A stretch of DNA of 64,000 nucleotides from Caulobacteraceae bacterium (GCA_003164925.1 PLRV01000018.1:23610-87609); one strand, 5' to 3'; counted from the stretch's first letter, positions 17,627-27,786 are shown. Notes: generated by a model from the sequence alone, not told the origin. Program-made: numbers and translations.

Positions 17627-19016
17627 GCCACGCGTTCAAATCCCGCAGCGCCCGCTCGCTCATGAGCTTTTTCTTGGCGCGGCCGCGCTCCTTGAGCGGG
17701 ATCTTCTGCCCGCTGGGGTCCTGCTTAGGCGCTTCCATGGGCGGCAGCAGGCCGTAGTTGATGTTCATCGGCTGGAAGCTGGCCGATGAACCTTCCAGAT
17801 GCCCGCCGGTGATGTGGGCGATCAGGGCGCCGAGCGCGGTGCTAGGCGGCGGCGCGTTCAGCGGCGCGCCCAGGCGCTCGGCGGCGGCGAAGCGGCCGGC
17901 CAGCAGGCCCACGGCGGCGCTTTCCACATAGCCCTCCACGCCCGTGACCTGGCCGGCGAAGCGCAGGCGCGGATCGACCTTCAGGCGCAGGGCGCGGTCG
18001 AGCAGCTTGGGCGAATTGATGAAGGTGTTGCGGTGCAGCCCGCCCAGCCGGGCGAACTCGGCGTTATGCAGCCCGGGGATGGTCCGGAACACCTCCGCCT
18101 GGACGCCGTGCTTCAGCTTGGTCTGGAAGCCGACCATGTTGAACAGCGTGCCCAGGGCGTTGTCCTGGCGCAGCTGGACGATGGCGTAGGCTTTTACCGT
18201 CGGGTTGTGGGGGTTGGTCAGGCCCACCGGCTTCATCGGGCCGTGGCGCAGGGTCTCCACGCCGCGTTCGGCCATGACCTCAATGGGCAGGCAGCCGTCG
18301 AAGTAGGGCACGTTTTCCCACTCGCGGAACTCGGTCTTGGGCCCATCGATCAGCGCACGGACGAAGGCCTCGTACTGGGACTTGTCCATAGGGCAGTTGA
18401 TATAGGCCGCCGCATCCCCGCCCGGCCCTTCCTTGTCGTAGCGCGACTGGCGCCAGGCCACCGACATGTCGATGCTATCGGCGTGGACGATGGGAGCGAT
18501 GGCGTCGAAGAAGCTGAGGGCGCCTTCGCCGGTCAGGGCCAGCACCGCGTCGGCCAGGGCCGGGGAGGTCAGGGGGCCGGTGGCCAGGATCACGCTGTCC
18601 CAGTCGGCGGGCGGCAGGCCGGCGATCTCCTCGCGGCGCACCTCAATAAGGGGGTGATCCTGAATCTGCGCGGTCACCTTGCCGGAAAAGCCATGGCGGT
18701 CCACCGCCAGGGCTCCGCCGGCGGGCACCTGGCTGGAGTCCGCGCAGGCCATGATCAGCGAGCCGCAGGCGCGCATTTCCGCGTGCAGCAAACCCACGGC
18801 GTTATAGGCCCAGTCATCCGAGCGGAAGGAATTGGAGCAGACCAGCTCGGCTAAGGCCTCGGTCTGGTGCGCGGCAGTGGCGCGTACGGGCCGCATTTCG
18901 TGCAGCACGACGGCAATGCCGGACTGGGCGATCTGCCAGGCGGCCTCGCATCCCGCGAGGCCGCCGCCGACCACGTGGATAGGAGCGGCGCAGAGGGGGG
19001 GGACAGGGGACGTCAT
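17571..19016 (-). CDS. trmFO: tRNA (uracil-54-C5)-methyltransferase, folate/FAD-dependent
   Basis: Flavoprotein that makes m5U54 in the tRNA T-loop using methylene-tetrahydrofolate. The 481-residue protein starts [27 protein letters not shown] with the FAD-binding GGGLAG motif and contains the gidA/trmFO hallmarks [21 protein letters not shown] and [10 protein letters not shown]-like [11 protein letters not shown]. The normal family C-terminus seems to end near NAWL; the final 17 or so residues ([17 protein letters not shown]) are encoded by hairpin 2 of repeat copy 1, and the TAG stop is between the hairpins. The extension is probably tolerated. Divergent from the tandem membrane-protein genes. 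Confidence 0.95.
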   Translation of the reverse strand: MTSPVPPLCAAPIHVVGGGLAGCEAAWQIAQSGIAVVLHEMRPVRATAAHQTEALAELVCSNSFRSDDWAYNAVGLLHAEMRACGSLIMACADSSQVPAGGALAVDRHGFSGKVTAQIQDHPLIEVRREEIAGLPPADWDSVILATGPLTSPALADAVLALTGEGALSFFDAIAPIVHADSIDMSVAWRQSRYDKEGPGGDAAAYINCPMDKSQYEAFVRALIDGPKTEFREWENVPYFDGCLPIEVMAERGVETLRHGPMKPVGLTNPHNPTVKAYAIVQLRQDNALGTLFNMVGFQTKLKHGVQAEVFRTIPGLHNAEFARLGGLHRNTFINSPKLLDRALRLKVDPRLRFAGQVTGVEGYVESAAVGLLAGRFAAAERLGAPLNAPPPSTALGALIAHITGGHLEGSSASFQPMNINYGLLPPMEAPKQDPSGQKIPLKERGRAKKKLMSERALRDLNAWLEPDDFSRSLNPALHIRT

Positions 19017-19148
19017 CGGCGTGCAGATATCACACGGGAAAAAAAAACGCTTCCGATCCCATCAGTGGGCTGGCGCCGCCTTTACAAATGCTGCGTAAAA
19101 ACAAACATCCGTGATGTCGGGTCTGCGCCCGGCAGGGGATTCGTTCTG

Positions 19149-20051
19149 ATGCCTAATTTCTCGCTTACCGAAGCCGCATTCGAGGGATTCCGCTTTACGC
19201 GGGAACGACCGGCTTCGGTGGCGGCCTGGGCTTTGGCGACCTTTGTCTCCAACCTGGCCACGGGCATCCTGGGCGCCCTGGTCGGGGGCCCCGCCCTGCA
19301 TGCCTTCCAGGCCGCGGCGGCCAGTTCCGACATCACCCAGTTCCTCTCCCTGTTGGTCCCGGCCGTGCCCGCGCTTGTGGTCACGGTGTTGATGGAGCTG
19401 GCGGGCGCATCGGTGGTCTATGCCTCGGCCTTGCGTTCCTTCATGGGCATCGACCATCGGGTGACCTTCAAGGCGGGGGCCGACGAGCGACGGCTGTTCC
19501 TGCTCCTGGTCGGCTATGGGCTGATCTACTGGGTCTTCTCGCTGCTCACGGGCATGGCGTTCGGCTTGTCCGAGAACATCGCCTCGGCGCTCAGTCCTGT
19601 CGTCGCCAATTTCCTGGTGTGGCTGGCGCCCATCGCCATGTTCTGCCTGCCCACTTTTGTGATCGTGCGGCTGTCGCTGGCGCCGGTGATCGCGTTGGAC
19701 CGCAAGCGCATCAGTCTCAAGGAATCGTGGGTCTCCACCAAGGGCCATTTTTGGCCCCTGGCCGGGTCGCTGATCCTGTCCATCGGTCTGTTCCTGGTGG
19801 TGGCCTTCGTGGCTTTGATGCTGGTGATGATCCTCACCGAACTGGCCTCGATCGGCACCCACGGGGCCATCGCCAAGCCCGGCGATCTGTTCAACGCGGA
19901 CGCCACCGTGGGACCGGCGGTGCTGTTCGGCGAGATCGTCACCGCCATCAGCATCGCCCTGTTGTTGCCCGTGGTGGCCGGGCCCCTGGTGCGCGCCTAT
20001 CAGGCCTATGACGCGCCTGATCCGCCGCCGACTACGCGCATTCAAGCCTGA
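19149..20051 (+). CDS. Polytopic membrane protein, paralogue 1 of 3
   Basis: A 300-residue protein with about six hydrophobic segments and no recognised enzyme motif. It starts MPNFSLTEAAFEGFRFTRERP and contains SWVSTKGHFWPLAG around residue 200. Both patterns recur in the next two genes (FSASEAAFSGFGLVRRRP with SWRLTRGHFWSLFG, and FAPLAAALAGFRLVRARP with SWGLTRGHGWKLLS), so the three are tandem paralogues. The S-W-x-x-T-[KR]-G-H motif lies before a membrane segment on the predicted cytoplasmic side. Function is unknown; an envelope or lipid-related role is only a guess. Confidence 0.85.
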   Translation: MPNFSLTEAAFEGFRFTRERPASVAAWALATFVSNLATGILGALVGGPALHAFQAAAASSDITQFLSLLVPAVPALVVTVLMELAGASVVYASALRSFMGIDHRVTFKAGADERRLFLLLVGYGLIYWVFSLLTGMAFGLSENIASALSPVVANFLVWLAPIAMFCLPTFVIVRLSLAPVIALDRKRISLKESWVSTKGHFWPLAGSLILSIGLFLVVAFVALMLVMILTELASIGTHGAIAKPGDLFNADATVGPAVLFGEIVTAISIALLLPVVAGPLVRAYQAYDAPDPPPTTRIQA

Positions 20052-20130
20052 CGCGCGAGCGTCATCAGCGCTTTACAAACTCCGGTTGTTCTTGGCCAAT
20101 GCTGCCCAATAGGGGCGTTGGGAGGCGACC

Positions 20131-21060
20131 ATGGCGAAATTTTCCGCATCTGAAGCGGCGTTTTCAGGGTTTGGGCTGGTGCGCCGGCGACCTGGGGCGG
20201 TTACGGCCTGGGCGGGCTTCATGCTCCTGTTCAGCCTGCTCTTGTGGGGCGCTATCGCCGGCCTGGCCTGGCAGCCGCTGGTGCAGATGCAGGTCATGCA
20301 AAGCCAAGCCCAGCCTGATCCGGCGGCGGCGATGCGCCTGATGACGGCCATCTTGCCGGTGGAGGCGGTCATCTTCGTCCTGATGCTTCTGGCCTACCCG
20401 ACCCTGTTCAACGCCGTGCTGCGCAGCTTTCTCAGCCCCACGCCATTGCGCCTCGGGGGCCTCAAGGTTGGAACGGACGAACTACGCCAGATCGGAGCCG
20501 TAGTGCTTCTGGTCCTGACGATTTTTGCCATCGAGATCGGGGCAGTGCTGGTCGCCGTGATCGTCGGAGCGCTCATCGCGTTTAGTCTGCATCTCGCGCA
20601 CGTTCCATCGGCGTTCGTGAGGCTTCCTCCCTTCGTCGCGGTGGTCGTGGCCTTCTGCTTCGTTCTGTACGTCGAGGTCCGGCTTTCCCTGACCTTCGTC
20701 GCCACCCTGGCCGAAAAGCGTATCGGCATCGGCCGCTCCTGGCGCCTGACCCGCGGTCATTTCTGGTCCCTGTTCGGCGCCTACCTGCTGACTGCGATTT
20801 TCGCCTTGCTAATCTATCTGCTGATCTATGCCGTGATCAGCATGGTCATGGCTGTGGCGCTCGTCGCCACCCACGGCAATCCGATGGATTTCTTCAAGGC
20901 GATCATGTTCCCCTTGGCGCACCCGGCCCTGCTGCCCGAGTTCTTCATCGCGCACCTGGTCATGCTGTGGGCGTTCTCGGCCTTGCTGGCTGTGGTCCTG
21001 GGGCCGCAAGCGGCCGCCTATCAGGCTTTCAGCGCGGAGGTCGACGCACCTGCGCCCTAG
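20131..21060 (+). CDS. Polytopic membrane protein, paralogue 2 of 3
   Basis: A 309-residue paralogue of the preceding gene with the same layout of about six membrane segments. The N-terminal FSASEAAFSGFGLVRRRPGA and the mid-protein SWRLTRGHFWSLFGAYL motifs mark the relation. The start is the ATG giving MAKFSASEA; a GGGAGGCGACC stretch just upstream is a good ribosome site. It lies 79 bases after paralogue 1 and 56 bases before paralogue 3, consistent with one operon. No catalytic or transport motif is visible. Confidence 0.86.
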   Translation: MAKFSASEAAFSGFGLVRRRPGAVTAWAGFMLLFSLLLWGAIAGLAWQPLVQMQVMQSQAQPDPAAAMRLMTAILPVEAVIFVLMLLAYPTLFNAVLRSFLSPTPLRLGGLKVGTDELRQIGAVVLLVLTIFAIEIGAVLVAVIVGALIAFSLHLAHVPSAFVRLPPFVAVVVAFCFVLYVEVRLSLTFVATLAEKRIGIGRSWRLTRGHFWSLFGAYLLTAIFALLIYLLIYAVISMVMAVALVATHGNPMDFFKAIMFPLAHPALLPEFFIAHLVMLWAFSALLAVVLGPQAAAYQAFSAEVDAPAP

Positions 21061-21116
21061 GAGGCGGCCGCAAGCTCGCCTACAACAGCCGGAATTCAGT
21101 CGAGACAAGGATTTCC

Positions 21117-22019
21117 ATGGCGTTCGCTCCTTTGGCCGCAGCCTTGGCGGGGTTCAGGTTGGTACGGGCCCGCCCCCAGGCGGTTCTGGTCTGGGCTGGG
21201 GTGATCTTCGTCGGGCGGCTTGCCGGCTTGATGCTGACCACGGCGATCAGCGGACCGTTCATGCCGGCGCTGGATGCGGCTGTGAACGCCACCCCGCTCA
21301 ATCTGCAAGCGGTCACCGTGGCCTATCAGCAGGTGGCGCCCGGCTATCTGGCGGGCGCGGCGCTGGCGCTGCCGTTTTTCGCGGTGGTGTTCGCCGCGAT
21401 CTACCGCGCCTACCTCAAGCCGGAGGACAGCCGCGCCTTCTTCCTGCGGCTGGGCGCGCAGGAAGCCGCCATCCTGGCCCTGATCCTCGCCCTGAACCTG
21501 ATGGTGCTGGTGGGCCTGTCCTTCGGCGCAGCCGTGGTGGCTTTGTTAGCGAGCATGATCGCGACGGTCGACGCGGCCGCGGGGAGCCTGGCGGAAGCCG
21601 TGGGGCTGGGCGCGCTTTTGGCGTTCGTCCTGTGGGGCGTGGTGCGCCTGTCCTTGGCCTGGCCCGTCAGTTTCCGGGCCGCCCGGCCAGTGCTGTTGCG
21701 CTCGTGGGGCCTGACGCGGGGCCACGGCTGGAAGCTGCTCAGCGCTTACGTCATCGCCGAGGCGCTCATGCTGGTGGTGGGCGTGCTGGTGCTAGGCATC
21801 TGCGCGTCCCTGTCGGGCGCGATGCTGGTGGCGATCGGCAGGCCGCTCGACCAATTGCCCGATGCGTTGCGGCCCGCGATGGCGGTGGTCGAGGTGTTCC
21901 GGCCGGCGCCCCTGTTGTTCTCGGCCTTTGAGGCCTTGCTGTTGGCGCTGAGCGCGACGACGTTGGTTGGCGTTGCGGTGAGCGCCCTACGCTCTTTTGC
22001 GCCGCAGGAGTCGCTCTGA
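21117..22019 (+). CDS. Polytopic membrane protein, paralogue 3 of 3
   Basis: A 300-residue paralogue of the two genes upstream, with motifs FAPLAAALAGFRLVRARPQA and SWGLTRGHGWKLLSAYV. About six hydrophobic segments. I place the start at the ATG giving MAFAPLAAALAG, where alignment with the siblings begins, rather than at an earlier in-frame codon that would overlap paralogue 2. The gene ends ten bases from the uvrA stop on the other strand. It is the most diverged of the three. Confidence 0.85.
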   Translation: MAFAPLAAALAGFRLVRARPQAVLVWAGVIFVGRLAGLMLTTAISGPFMPALDAAVNATPLNLQAVTVAYQQVAPGYLAGAALALPFFAVVFAAIYRAYLKPEDSRAFFLRLGAQEAAILALILALNLMVLVGLSFGAAVVALLASMIATVDAAAGSLAEAVGLGALLAFVLWGVVRLSLAWPVSFRAARPVLLRSWGLTRGHGWKLLSAYVIAEALMLVVGVLVLGICASLSGAMLVAIGRPLDQLPDALRPAMAVVEVFRPAPLLFSAFEALLLALSATTLVGVAVSALRSFAPQESL

Positions 22020-22028
22020 GCGATTGCG

Positions 22029-24944
22029 TCAGGCCCGTTTGGTCAGCTTGTCCACGCGGGTGCGCCGGCGCTGTTCCTGGCGCGCCAAAACCTCGGCCAG
22101 GTAGCGGCCGGTCCAGCTATCTGGTTCGCCGGCGACCTGCTCTGGCGTACCCTCGGCCACGATGCGGCCGCCGCCGTCCCCGCCCTCGGGACCGAAGTCC
22201 AAGATCCAGTCGGCGGTCTTGATCACATCCAGGTTGTGTTCGATCACCACCATGGTGTTGCCTTGATCGACCAGCTCGTGCAGCACATCGAGCAGGCGCT
22301 TGATGTCCTCGAAATGCAGGCCGGTGGTGGGCTCGTCCAGGATGTACAGCGTGCGTCCGGTGGCCCGTCGCGACAGCTCCTTGGACAGCTTAACCCGCTG
22401 GGCCTCGCCGCCCGAAAGCGTGGTCGCCGACTGGCCAAGCTTGACATAGTCGAGTCCCACCCGCGACAGGGTCGCCATCTTGTCCCGGATGGCGGGCACG
22501 GCCTTGAAGAAATCCACGGCCTCCTCGACGGTCATGTCGAGCACATCGGCGATGGACTTCCCCTTGAACAGGATCTCGAGGGTTTCGCGGTTGTAGCGCC
22601 GGCCCTTGCAGACGTCGCAGGTGACATAGACGTCGGGCAGGAAGTGCATCTCGATCTTGATCAGGCCGTCGCCCTGGCACGCCTCGCAGCGTCCGCCCTT
22701 GACGTTGAACGAGAAACGGCCGGGGCCGTAGCCGCGCGCCTTGGACTCGGGCAGGGCGGCGAACCAGTCACGGATCGGCTGGAAGGCGCCGATGTAGGTG
22801 GCCGGATTGGAGCGCGGCGTGCGGCCGATGGGCGACTGGTCAATGTCGATGACCTTGTCGAATTGGGTCAGGCCCTCAATCCGATCGTGCGGCGCGGGGG
22901 CGTCCGAAGCATTGTTCAGCCGGCGCGCCGCGGCCTTGTACAGGGTCTCGATGGTGAAGGTGGACTTGCCGCCGCCCGACACGCCGGTGACGCAGGTGAA
23001 CACCCCCACCGGGATCTCGCCGGTGATGTTTTTCAGATTGTTGCCGCGGGCGCCCTCGACGGTAATGACCTTTTTCTTGGAGATCGGCCGGCGCTCCAGC
23101 GGCACGGCGATCTCGCGCGCACCGGTCAGATACTGGCCGGTGATGCTGTCCTCACAGGCCATGATGTCGGACGGCTTGCCCTCGGCCACCACCGCGCCGC
23201 CATGCACGCCGGCGGCCGGGCCCATGTCGATCACATAGTCGGCCGTGAGGATGGCTTCCTCATCGTGCTCCACCACCAGCACAGAATTGCCCAGGTCCCG
23301 CAGGCCCCGCAGGCTGGCCAGCAGTCGCGCGTTGTCTCTCTGATGCAGACCGATGGATGGCTCGTCCAGCACATAGAGGACGCCGGTCAGGCCCGAGCCG
23401 ATCTGGCTGGCCAGGCGGATGCGCTGGCTTTCGCCGCCCGACAGCGAGCCTGAGCCGCGCGACAGGGTCAGGTAGTCCAGACCCACGTCCACCAGGAAAC
23501 GCAGGCGGTCGTTGATCTCTTTCAGGATGCGTCGGGCGATCTCCATCTGCTTGTCCGACAGCTGCGCGTTCAGGCTCGCGAACCAGTCGCGCGCCATGCG
23601 GATCGACAGCAGGCCCGCCTCGCCGATCGAGGAGCCGGCGATCTTGACCGCCAGGGCCTCGGGCTTGAGGCGAAGGCCGTGGCAGACATCGCAGGGGGTG
23701 TCGGACTGATAACGGCCGAGCTCCTCGCGCACCCAGGCGCTGTCGGTCTCGCGCCAGCGCCGCTCCAGGTTGGGCACCACGCCCTCGAAGGTCTTGCTGA
23801 CCTCGTATTTGCGGGCGTTGTCGTCGTAGGTGAATTTGATCTTCTCGGCGCCCGAGCCGTAGAGGATTATCTTGCGTGCGTCCTCCGGCAGCTTGGCCCA
23901 GGGCAGATCCATCGAGAAGCCATAGTGGCGGGCCAGCGCCTGCAGGGTCTGGGTGTAGAGCGGCGAGGGCCCGCGCGCCCAAGGCGCCACCGCGCCCTTG
24001 TGCAGGCTCTTTTCCTTGTCGGGAACCACCAGCTCGGCGTCGAACGCCAGCTTGGCGCCCAGGCCATCGCAGGTAGGGCAGGCGCCGTGCGGACTGTTGA
24101 AGGAGAACAGGCGCGGTTCGATTTCGGAGATAGTGAAGCCCGAGACGGGGCAGGCGAACTTCTCGGAAAACAACAGGCGGCGCGGCTCTTGGCCCCCGCT
24201 GTTCTCGTCTTTCGGCGCGTCGGCCCATTCGGCCACGGCAATGCCGTCGGCCAGGCGCAGAGCGGTCTCCAGGCTGTCAGCCAGGCGCTGCTCCAGGCCC
24301 GGTTTGACCACGATGCGGTCGACCACGACATCGATGTCGTGCTTGATCTGCTTCTCCAGCGCCGGGACGTCCTCAATGGGATAGAAGGTCCCGTCCACCT
24401 TGAGCCGCTGGAAGCCCTGCCGCTGCAGGTCGGCGATCTCTTTGCGGTACTCCCCCTTGCGGCCGCGGATCAGCGGCGCCAGCAGGTAAAGCCGCGTCCC
24501 GTCTTCCAGCGCGGTGATCTTGTCGACCATCTGGCTGACGGTCTGGCTCTCGATGGGCAGGCCGGTAGCGGGCGAATACGGCACGCCCACCCGCGCCCAC
24601 AGCAGGCGCATATAGTCGTGAATCTCGGTGACCGTTCCCACTGTGGAGCGCGGGTTCTTGGAGGTGGTTTTCTGCTCGATCGAAATGGCCGGCGACAGGC
24701 CCTCGATCAGGTCCACGTCGGGCTTGCCCATCAGCTCCAGGAATTGGCGGGCATAGGCCGACAGGCTTTCCACGTAGCGGCGTTGGCCCTCGGCGTAAAT
24801 GGTGTCGAAGGCCAGGGAGCTCTTGCCCGAGCCGGACAGGCCGGTGAGCACCACAAGCTGCTCGCGCGGGATGTCCACGCTGACGTTCTTGAGATTGTGC
24901 TCGCGCGCGCCGCGCACGCGGATGAAGCGGTGGGGATCGGACAT
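22029..24944 (-). CDS. uvrA: Excinuclease ABC subunit A
   Basis: Damage-sensing ATPase of nucleotide excision repair. The 971-residue protein has the two ABC modules of UvrA: Walker [17 protein letters not shown] near residue 31-46 and a second [10 protein letters not shown] near 655, plus two LSGGE signatures ([30 protein letters not shown]). Zinc-binding cysteines appear as CPVSGF...CPTC and CEACQGDG...CDVCKGRR. Length is standard. An SOS box lies 76 bases upstream of the ATG, so LexA control is likely. Confidence 0.97.
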   Translation of the reverse strand: MSDPHRFIRVRGAREHNLKNVSVDIPREQLVVLTGLSGSGKSSLAFDTIYAEGQRRYVESLSAYARQFLELMGKPDVDLIEGLSPAISIEQKTTSKNPRSTVGTVTEIHDYMRLLWARVGVPYSPATGLPIESQTVSQMVDKITALEDGTRLYLLAPLIRGRKGEYRKEIADLQRQGFQRLKVDGTFYPIEDVPALEKQIKHDIDVVVDRIVVKPGLEQRLADSLETALRLADGIAVAEWADAPKDENSGGQEPRRLLFSEKFACPVSGFTISEIEPRLFSFNSPHGACPTCDGLGAKLAFDAELVVPDKEKSLHKGAVAPWARGPSPLYTQTLQALARHYGFSMDLPWAKLPEDARKIILYGSGAEKIKFTYDDNARKYEVSKTFEGVVPNLERRWRETDSAWVREELGRYQSDTPCDVCHGLRLKPEALAVKIAGSSIGEAGLLSIRMARDWFASLNAQLSDKQMEIARRILKEINDRLRFLVDVGLDYLTLSRGSGSLSGGESQRIRLASQIGSGLTGVLYVLDEPSIGLHQRDNARLLASLRGLRDLGNSVLVVEHDEEAILTADYVIDMGPAAGVHGGAVVAEGKPSDIMACEDSITGQYLTGAREIAVPLERRPISKKKVITVEGARGNNLKNITGEIPVGVFTCVTGVSGGGKSTFTIETLYKAAARRLNNASDAPAPHDRIEGLTQFDKVIDIDQSPIGRTPRSNPATYIGAFQPIRDWFAALPESKARGYGPGRFSFNVKGGRCEACQGDGLIKIEMHFLPDVYVTCDVCKGRRYNRETLEILFKGKSIADVLDMTVEEAVDFFKAVPAIRDKMATLSRVGLDYVKLGQSATTLSGGEAQRVKLSKELSRRATGRTLYILDEPTTGLHFEDIKRLLDVLHELVDQGNTMVVIEHNLDVIKTADWILDFGPEGGDGGGRIVAEGTPEQVAGEPDSWTGRYLAEVLARQEQRRRTRVDKLTKRA

Positions 24945-25019
24945 GCAAAGCTCGAAAGGCCCGGCGAAAGATGGCGGGCGGACCCTCCTATGTAGGGCCT
25001 AATCCGCGCTTCGCAGCAA

Positions 25020-25034
25020 GAACATTATGGGAAC
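25020..25034. promoter_or_regulatory. LexA (SOS) box upstream of uvrA
   Basis: GAACATTATGGGAAC fits the alphaproteobacterial LexA site GTTC-N7-GTTC read on the minus strand. It lies 76 bases before the uvrA ATG. The match is exact at all eight specified positions. Confidence 0.82.
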
Positions 25035-25077
25035 TTGAAGGCTCGGGCTTTGTCGCCGCCGAATTGAACAAGCGGGC

Positions 25078-25467
25078 CTATTCCTGGAAACCTGCGAAAG
25101 GCTCGATGTTGGCGTCCAGACCAAGGCGTCGAGCCGCCGACAACAGCCGCCGGTCCCGCGTCCACAGACGGGCAGTCGCGGTTAGGCGCGTGGCGGCTAG
25201 CAGATGCGCGTCTACGTAGCCGATCCCCAACCCGATCAGTTCGTTCAACGCGATGAAATCGAACACTTCCGCGTCCGTCGCGACGATGGCCTCGGGCAGA
25301 CCTCGCAGGGCGTCCAACACCCGTTGGCGCTGGGGAATACGGCCCAGGGCGAGTTCGCCCATAACATGCGGGTGCATCAGAACCTGCTCGCGCTCAAGCA
25401 GGTCGACCAGACCCGCATCGCTCCGGTGCAGGTGGTCGACCCACACCGAGGTGTCGGCCAAGATCAC
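25078..25467 (-). CDS. vapC: PIN-domain toxin of a VapBC module
   Basis: A 129-residue PIN ribonuclease. The four acidic active-site residues are visible: Asp in LADTSVWVDH near the N-terminus, Glu in HVMGELALG, Asp in GIGYVDAHLLA and Asp in LWTRDRRLL. VapC toxins cleave RNA, often initiator tRNA or the rRNA sarcin-ricin loop; the target here is unknown. The ATG overlaps the antitoxin stop (ATGA), the classic antitoxin-first layout. It lies between uvrA and poxB, where nothing else suggests a mobile element. Confidence 0.92.
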   Translation of the reverse strand: MILADTSVWVDHLHRSDAGLVDLLEREQVLMHPHVMGELALGRIPQRQRVLDALRGLPEAIVATDAEVFDFIALNELIGLGIGYVDAHLLAATRLTATARLWTRDRRLLSAARRLGLDANIEPFAGFQE

Positions 25468-25661
25468 GCCGGATCAGCGCGTCGCCGGGGCGGAGCTTCA
25501 AGATCCGGCGCCGCGCCGCCCAGACGCGCGAGCCGTCGGGCGCTCTCACGCTGGATCAGCGCCTTCAACCCCTCGCGAACAAGCGCGGATTTTTCCGTTA
25601 GGCCCGTCAGGTTTTGCGCCGTGGCCAATAGATCGTCGTCGATGGCGAGGGTGGTGCGCAT
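25464..25661 (-). CDS. vapB: VapB-type antitoxin (ribbon-helix-helix, DUF2191-like)
   Basis: A 65-residue protein starting MRTTLAIDDDLLATAQ, the usual opening of small antitoxins whose first beta strand contacts DNA, followed by a helical KSALVREGLKALI segment and a basic, Pro-rich toxin-binding tail. An in-frame upstream Met is possible but lacks family similarity. A 14-bp palindrome 33 bases upstream is a likely operator for autorepression. Overlaps vapC by four bases. Confidence 0.88.
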   Translation of the reverse strand: MRTTLAIDDDLLATAQNLTGLTEKSALVREGLKALIQRESARRLARLGGAAPDLEAPPRRRADPA

Positions 25662-25693
25662 GATCTCTGCCTGGTGAAGAGGCACGAAATATC

Positions 25694-25707
25694 GCATCAA
25701 TTGATGC
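25694..25707. promoter_or_regulatory. Palindromic candidate operator of vapBC
   Basis: GCATCAATTGATGC is a perfect 14-bp palindrome 33 bases before the vapB ATG. VapB antitoxins commonly bind such sites to repress their own operon. No binding evidence exists beyond position and symmetry. Confidence 0.55.
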
Positions 25708-25779
25708 TGATTTCAATGCGGGGCGGGCGGATAGGGCGCGCGCGCCTGAGCTGCCGCGGTCCAAGGGGCAGGTTGCGCT

Positions 25780-27495
25780 TCACTTGACGAAGTTATCGCC
25801 AAGCAGCTCCAGCACGTCGCCGGCGCGGCCGCTCAGCATGGCCTTGGCCGAGTAAAGCGCCGTGCCGAACACCTGGGCGGCCTCGACCTTGGGCGGCATG
25901 ACCAGCTCCATGCGGTCGACGTGAACGTCCAGCAGGGCGGGACCCGGCTGCGCCAGCCAATCGGCGACGGCGCCGTCCAGGGCTTCGGCGTCGCGCACCG
26001 AGCGCCCCCAGAAGCCGATGGCCTCGGCGACCTTGGCGAAATCTGGGTTCTTCAAGTCGGTGTAAGCGTCCAGCAGGCCTTCAACCTTTTGCTCGATTTC
26101 CACGAAACCCAGGCTGGCGTTGTTGAACACGGCCACCTTGATCGGGATGTCCTCCTGGATCGCGGTGAGCAGGTCGCCCAGCATCATGGCCAGGCCGCCG
26201 TCGCCGGACAGCGAGATCACCTGCCGATGGGGCTGGGCCTTCTTGGCGCCGAGGGCCTGGGGCATGGCGTTGGCCATGGTGCCGTGGCTGAGGCTGATGA
26301 TGGTGCGGCTCTTGCCGGTGGCCGGTATATGGCGCAGGAGCCACACCATGGGCGAGCCGCCGTCCGCCGTGAATACCGCGTCCTCGTCCGCGTGCTTGGC
26401 GATCAGGCTGGCCAGGTACTGGGGATGGATGGCGGCGCCGCGGCCGATCTTGGCGCGTTTGTCGAGGGTCTCGGCCGCCGCGCGATGATGGCGCAGGCAT
26501 TCGTCCAGGAAGCCGCGATCGCCGCGCGGCTTCAGGCCCGGCAGTAGAGCCTGCAAAGTCGGCTTTATGTCGCCCACGGCCCCAAGGGCGATGGGATGGC
26601 GGCGCCCCAGATGCGCGCCATCGATGTCGATCTGGATGATCTTGGCCTTGCTGGGATAGAACTGGCGCCAGGCGAAGTCGCAGCCAAGCAGCAGCAGGGT
26701 GTCGCAGCTCATCAAGGCGTGATAGCCGCCCTCAGTCCCGAAGATGCCGGTCATGCCGACGCCGTAGGGATTGTCGTGCTCCAGAAAGTCCTTGGCCCTG
26801 GACGTATGGGCCACCGGCGCCTTGAGGGTCTCGGCCAGGGCCATGACCTCCGCGTGCGCGCCCGCGCAGCCCGAACCGCCGTAGACGGCGATCCTGGAGC
26901 CCGCGTTCAGCGCCTGGGCGATGGCGTCGAGCTCGCCGTCGCTGGGCCGCACGACGGGATGGGCGATGTGCACCGCAAAACCGTCGTCCTCGACTTCCTC
27001 CTTTGACACGTCGACCGGCAGGATCAGCACCGCCACGCCGTGCTTGGACAGCGCCGCCTGACAGGCCTGAGCGGTTTTGCGGCGGGCCTGGGCGCCGGTG
27101 CGGATCTCGTCGCAAAAGACGCTGCAGCTCGCGTAGACGCTCTTGAAGTCGACCTCCTGCGGAAAGTCGAAGCCGATCTCGTCGCGCACGATCTGGCTGG
27201 CGATCAGAACCACCGGCGCACGGTTGCGATGGCTTTCGAATAGGCCATTGATGAAGTGCAGGCTGCCCGGTCCGCACGATCCGGCGCAGGCGGTCAGGTC
27301 GCCGGTGATCATCGCCTCGGCGCCCGCGGCGAAGCCCGCAGCCTCCTCGTGCCTGACATGGACGAAGGCGATCTTGCTGCGCCGCAAGGCGTCGGTGACA
27401 TAGTTGAGGGTGTCTCCGGGCACGCCCCAGCAGTGCTTCACCCCCGCGCCCTCCAGCGTTTCGACGACGACCTGAGCCACTGTTTTGCGGGCCAT
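25780..27495 (-). CDS. poxB: Pyruvate dehydrogenase (quinone), PoxB family
   Basis: Thiamine-diphosphate and FAD enzyme that oxidises pyruvate to acetate and CO2, passing electrons to ubiquinone at the inner membrane. At 571 residues it matches E. coli PoxB (572). Key segments: GVKHCWGVPGDTLNYV, HVRHEEAAGFAAGAEA with the catalytic Glu, CAGSCGPGSLHFINGL, and the TPP motif GDGGLAMMLGD...NN around residues 427-455. The C-terminus SAKAMLSGRAGDVLELLGDN resembles the membrane-binding tail of PoxB. I start at the ATG giving MARKTVAQVV with a weak upstream Shine-Dalgarno. Confidence 0.92.
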   Translation of the reverse strand: MARKTVAQVVVETLEGAGVKHCWGVPGDTLNYVTDALRRSKIAFVHVRHEEAAGFAAGAEAMITGDLTACAGSCGPGSLHFINGLFESHRNRAPVVLIASQIVRDEIGFDFPQEVDFKSVYASCSVFCDEIRTGAQARRKTAQACQAALSKHGVAVLILPVDVSKEEVEDDGFAVHIAHPVVRPSDGELDAIAQALNAGSRIAVYGGSGCAGAHAEVMALAETLKAPVAHTSRAKDFLEHDNPYGVGMTGIFGTEGGYHALMSCDTLLLLGCDFAWRQFYPSKAKIIQIDIDGAHLGRRHPIALGAVGDIKPTLQALLPGLKPRGDRGFLDECLRHHRAAAETLDKRAKIGRGAAIHPQYLASLIAKHADEDAVFTADGGSPMVWLLRHIPATGKSRTIISLSHGTMANAMPQALGAKKAQPHRQVISLSGDGGLAMMLGDLLTAIQEDIPIKVAVFNNASLGFVEIEQKVEGLLDAYTDLKNPDFAKVAEAIGFWGRSVRDAEALDGAVADWLAQPGPALLDVHVDRMELVMPPKVEAAQVFGTALYSAKAMLSGRAGDVLELLGDNFVK

Positions 27496-27596
27496 GTTCG
27501 CAACTCCTGAAAGGGCGCACGAGCCGGATATGACGCCTCGCCCCGAGGACTTTCCACCTCCGCCTCGGCAAAACAAGCGTGGCCGCGGCGCGCCGT

Positions 27597-27786
27597 CGCA
27601 GAACGGGTCGCCGCCGGCGCCATCCTGGCCGCCGACCTCCACGCCCTACCGGTGTCCACCGCCCACATTCTGTCCAGCGGGGCGCCGGGGGCCGTGGCGG
27701 CCAACGGGTCGGGCCTGCAGTGGAGCACGATCCGCTCCATCGCCACGGCCTGGGTGATGACGCTGCCGGCCGCTAAGCTGACGGTA
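27597..27786 (+). pseudogene. Remnant of a PiT-family phosphate permease (C-terminal end)
   Basis: In the gap between poxB and the kinase, plus-strand frame codons reading through 27652 encode ALPVSTAHILSSGAPG, then AANGSGLQWSTIRSI and TAWVMTLPAAKL. This matches the last two membrane segments of PitA-type inorganic phosphate transporters (PVSTTHVLSS, then AWVLTLPA). Only about 60 residues survive; the rest of the gene is missing, the start is gone, and the frame runs into unrelated sequence. Recognition is by motif memory and not by alignment. Confidence 0.72.

Noticed and set aside
25078-25661. vapBC as a sign of a mobile element around uvrA and poxB
   Set aside because: No transposase, integrase or boundary repeats were seen nearby; the module alone is weak evidence.
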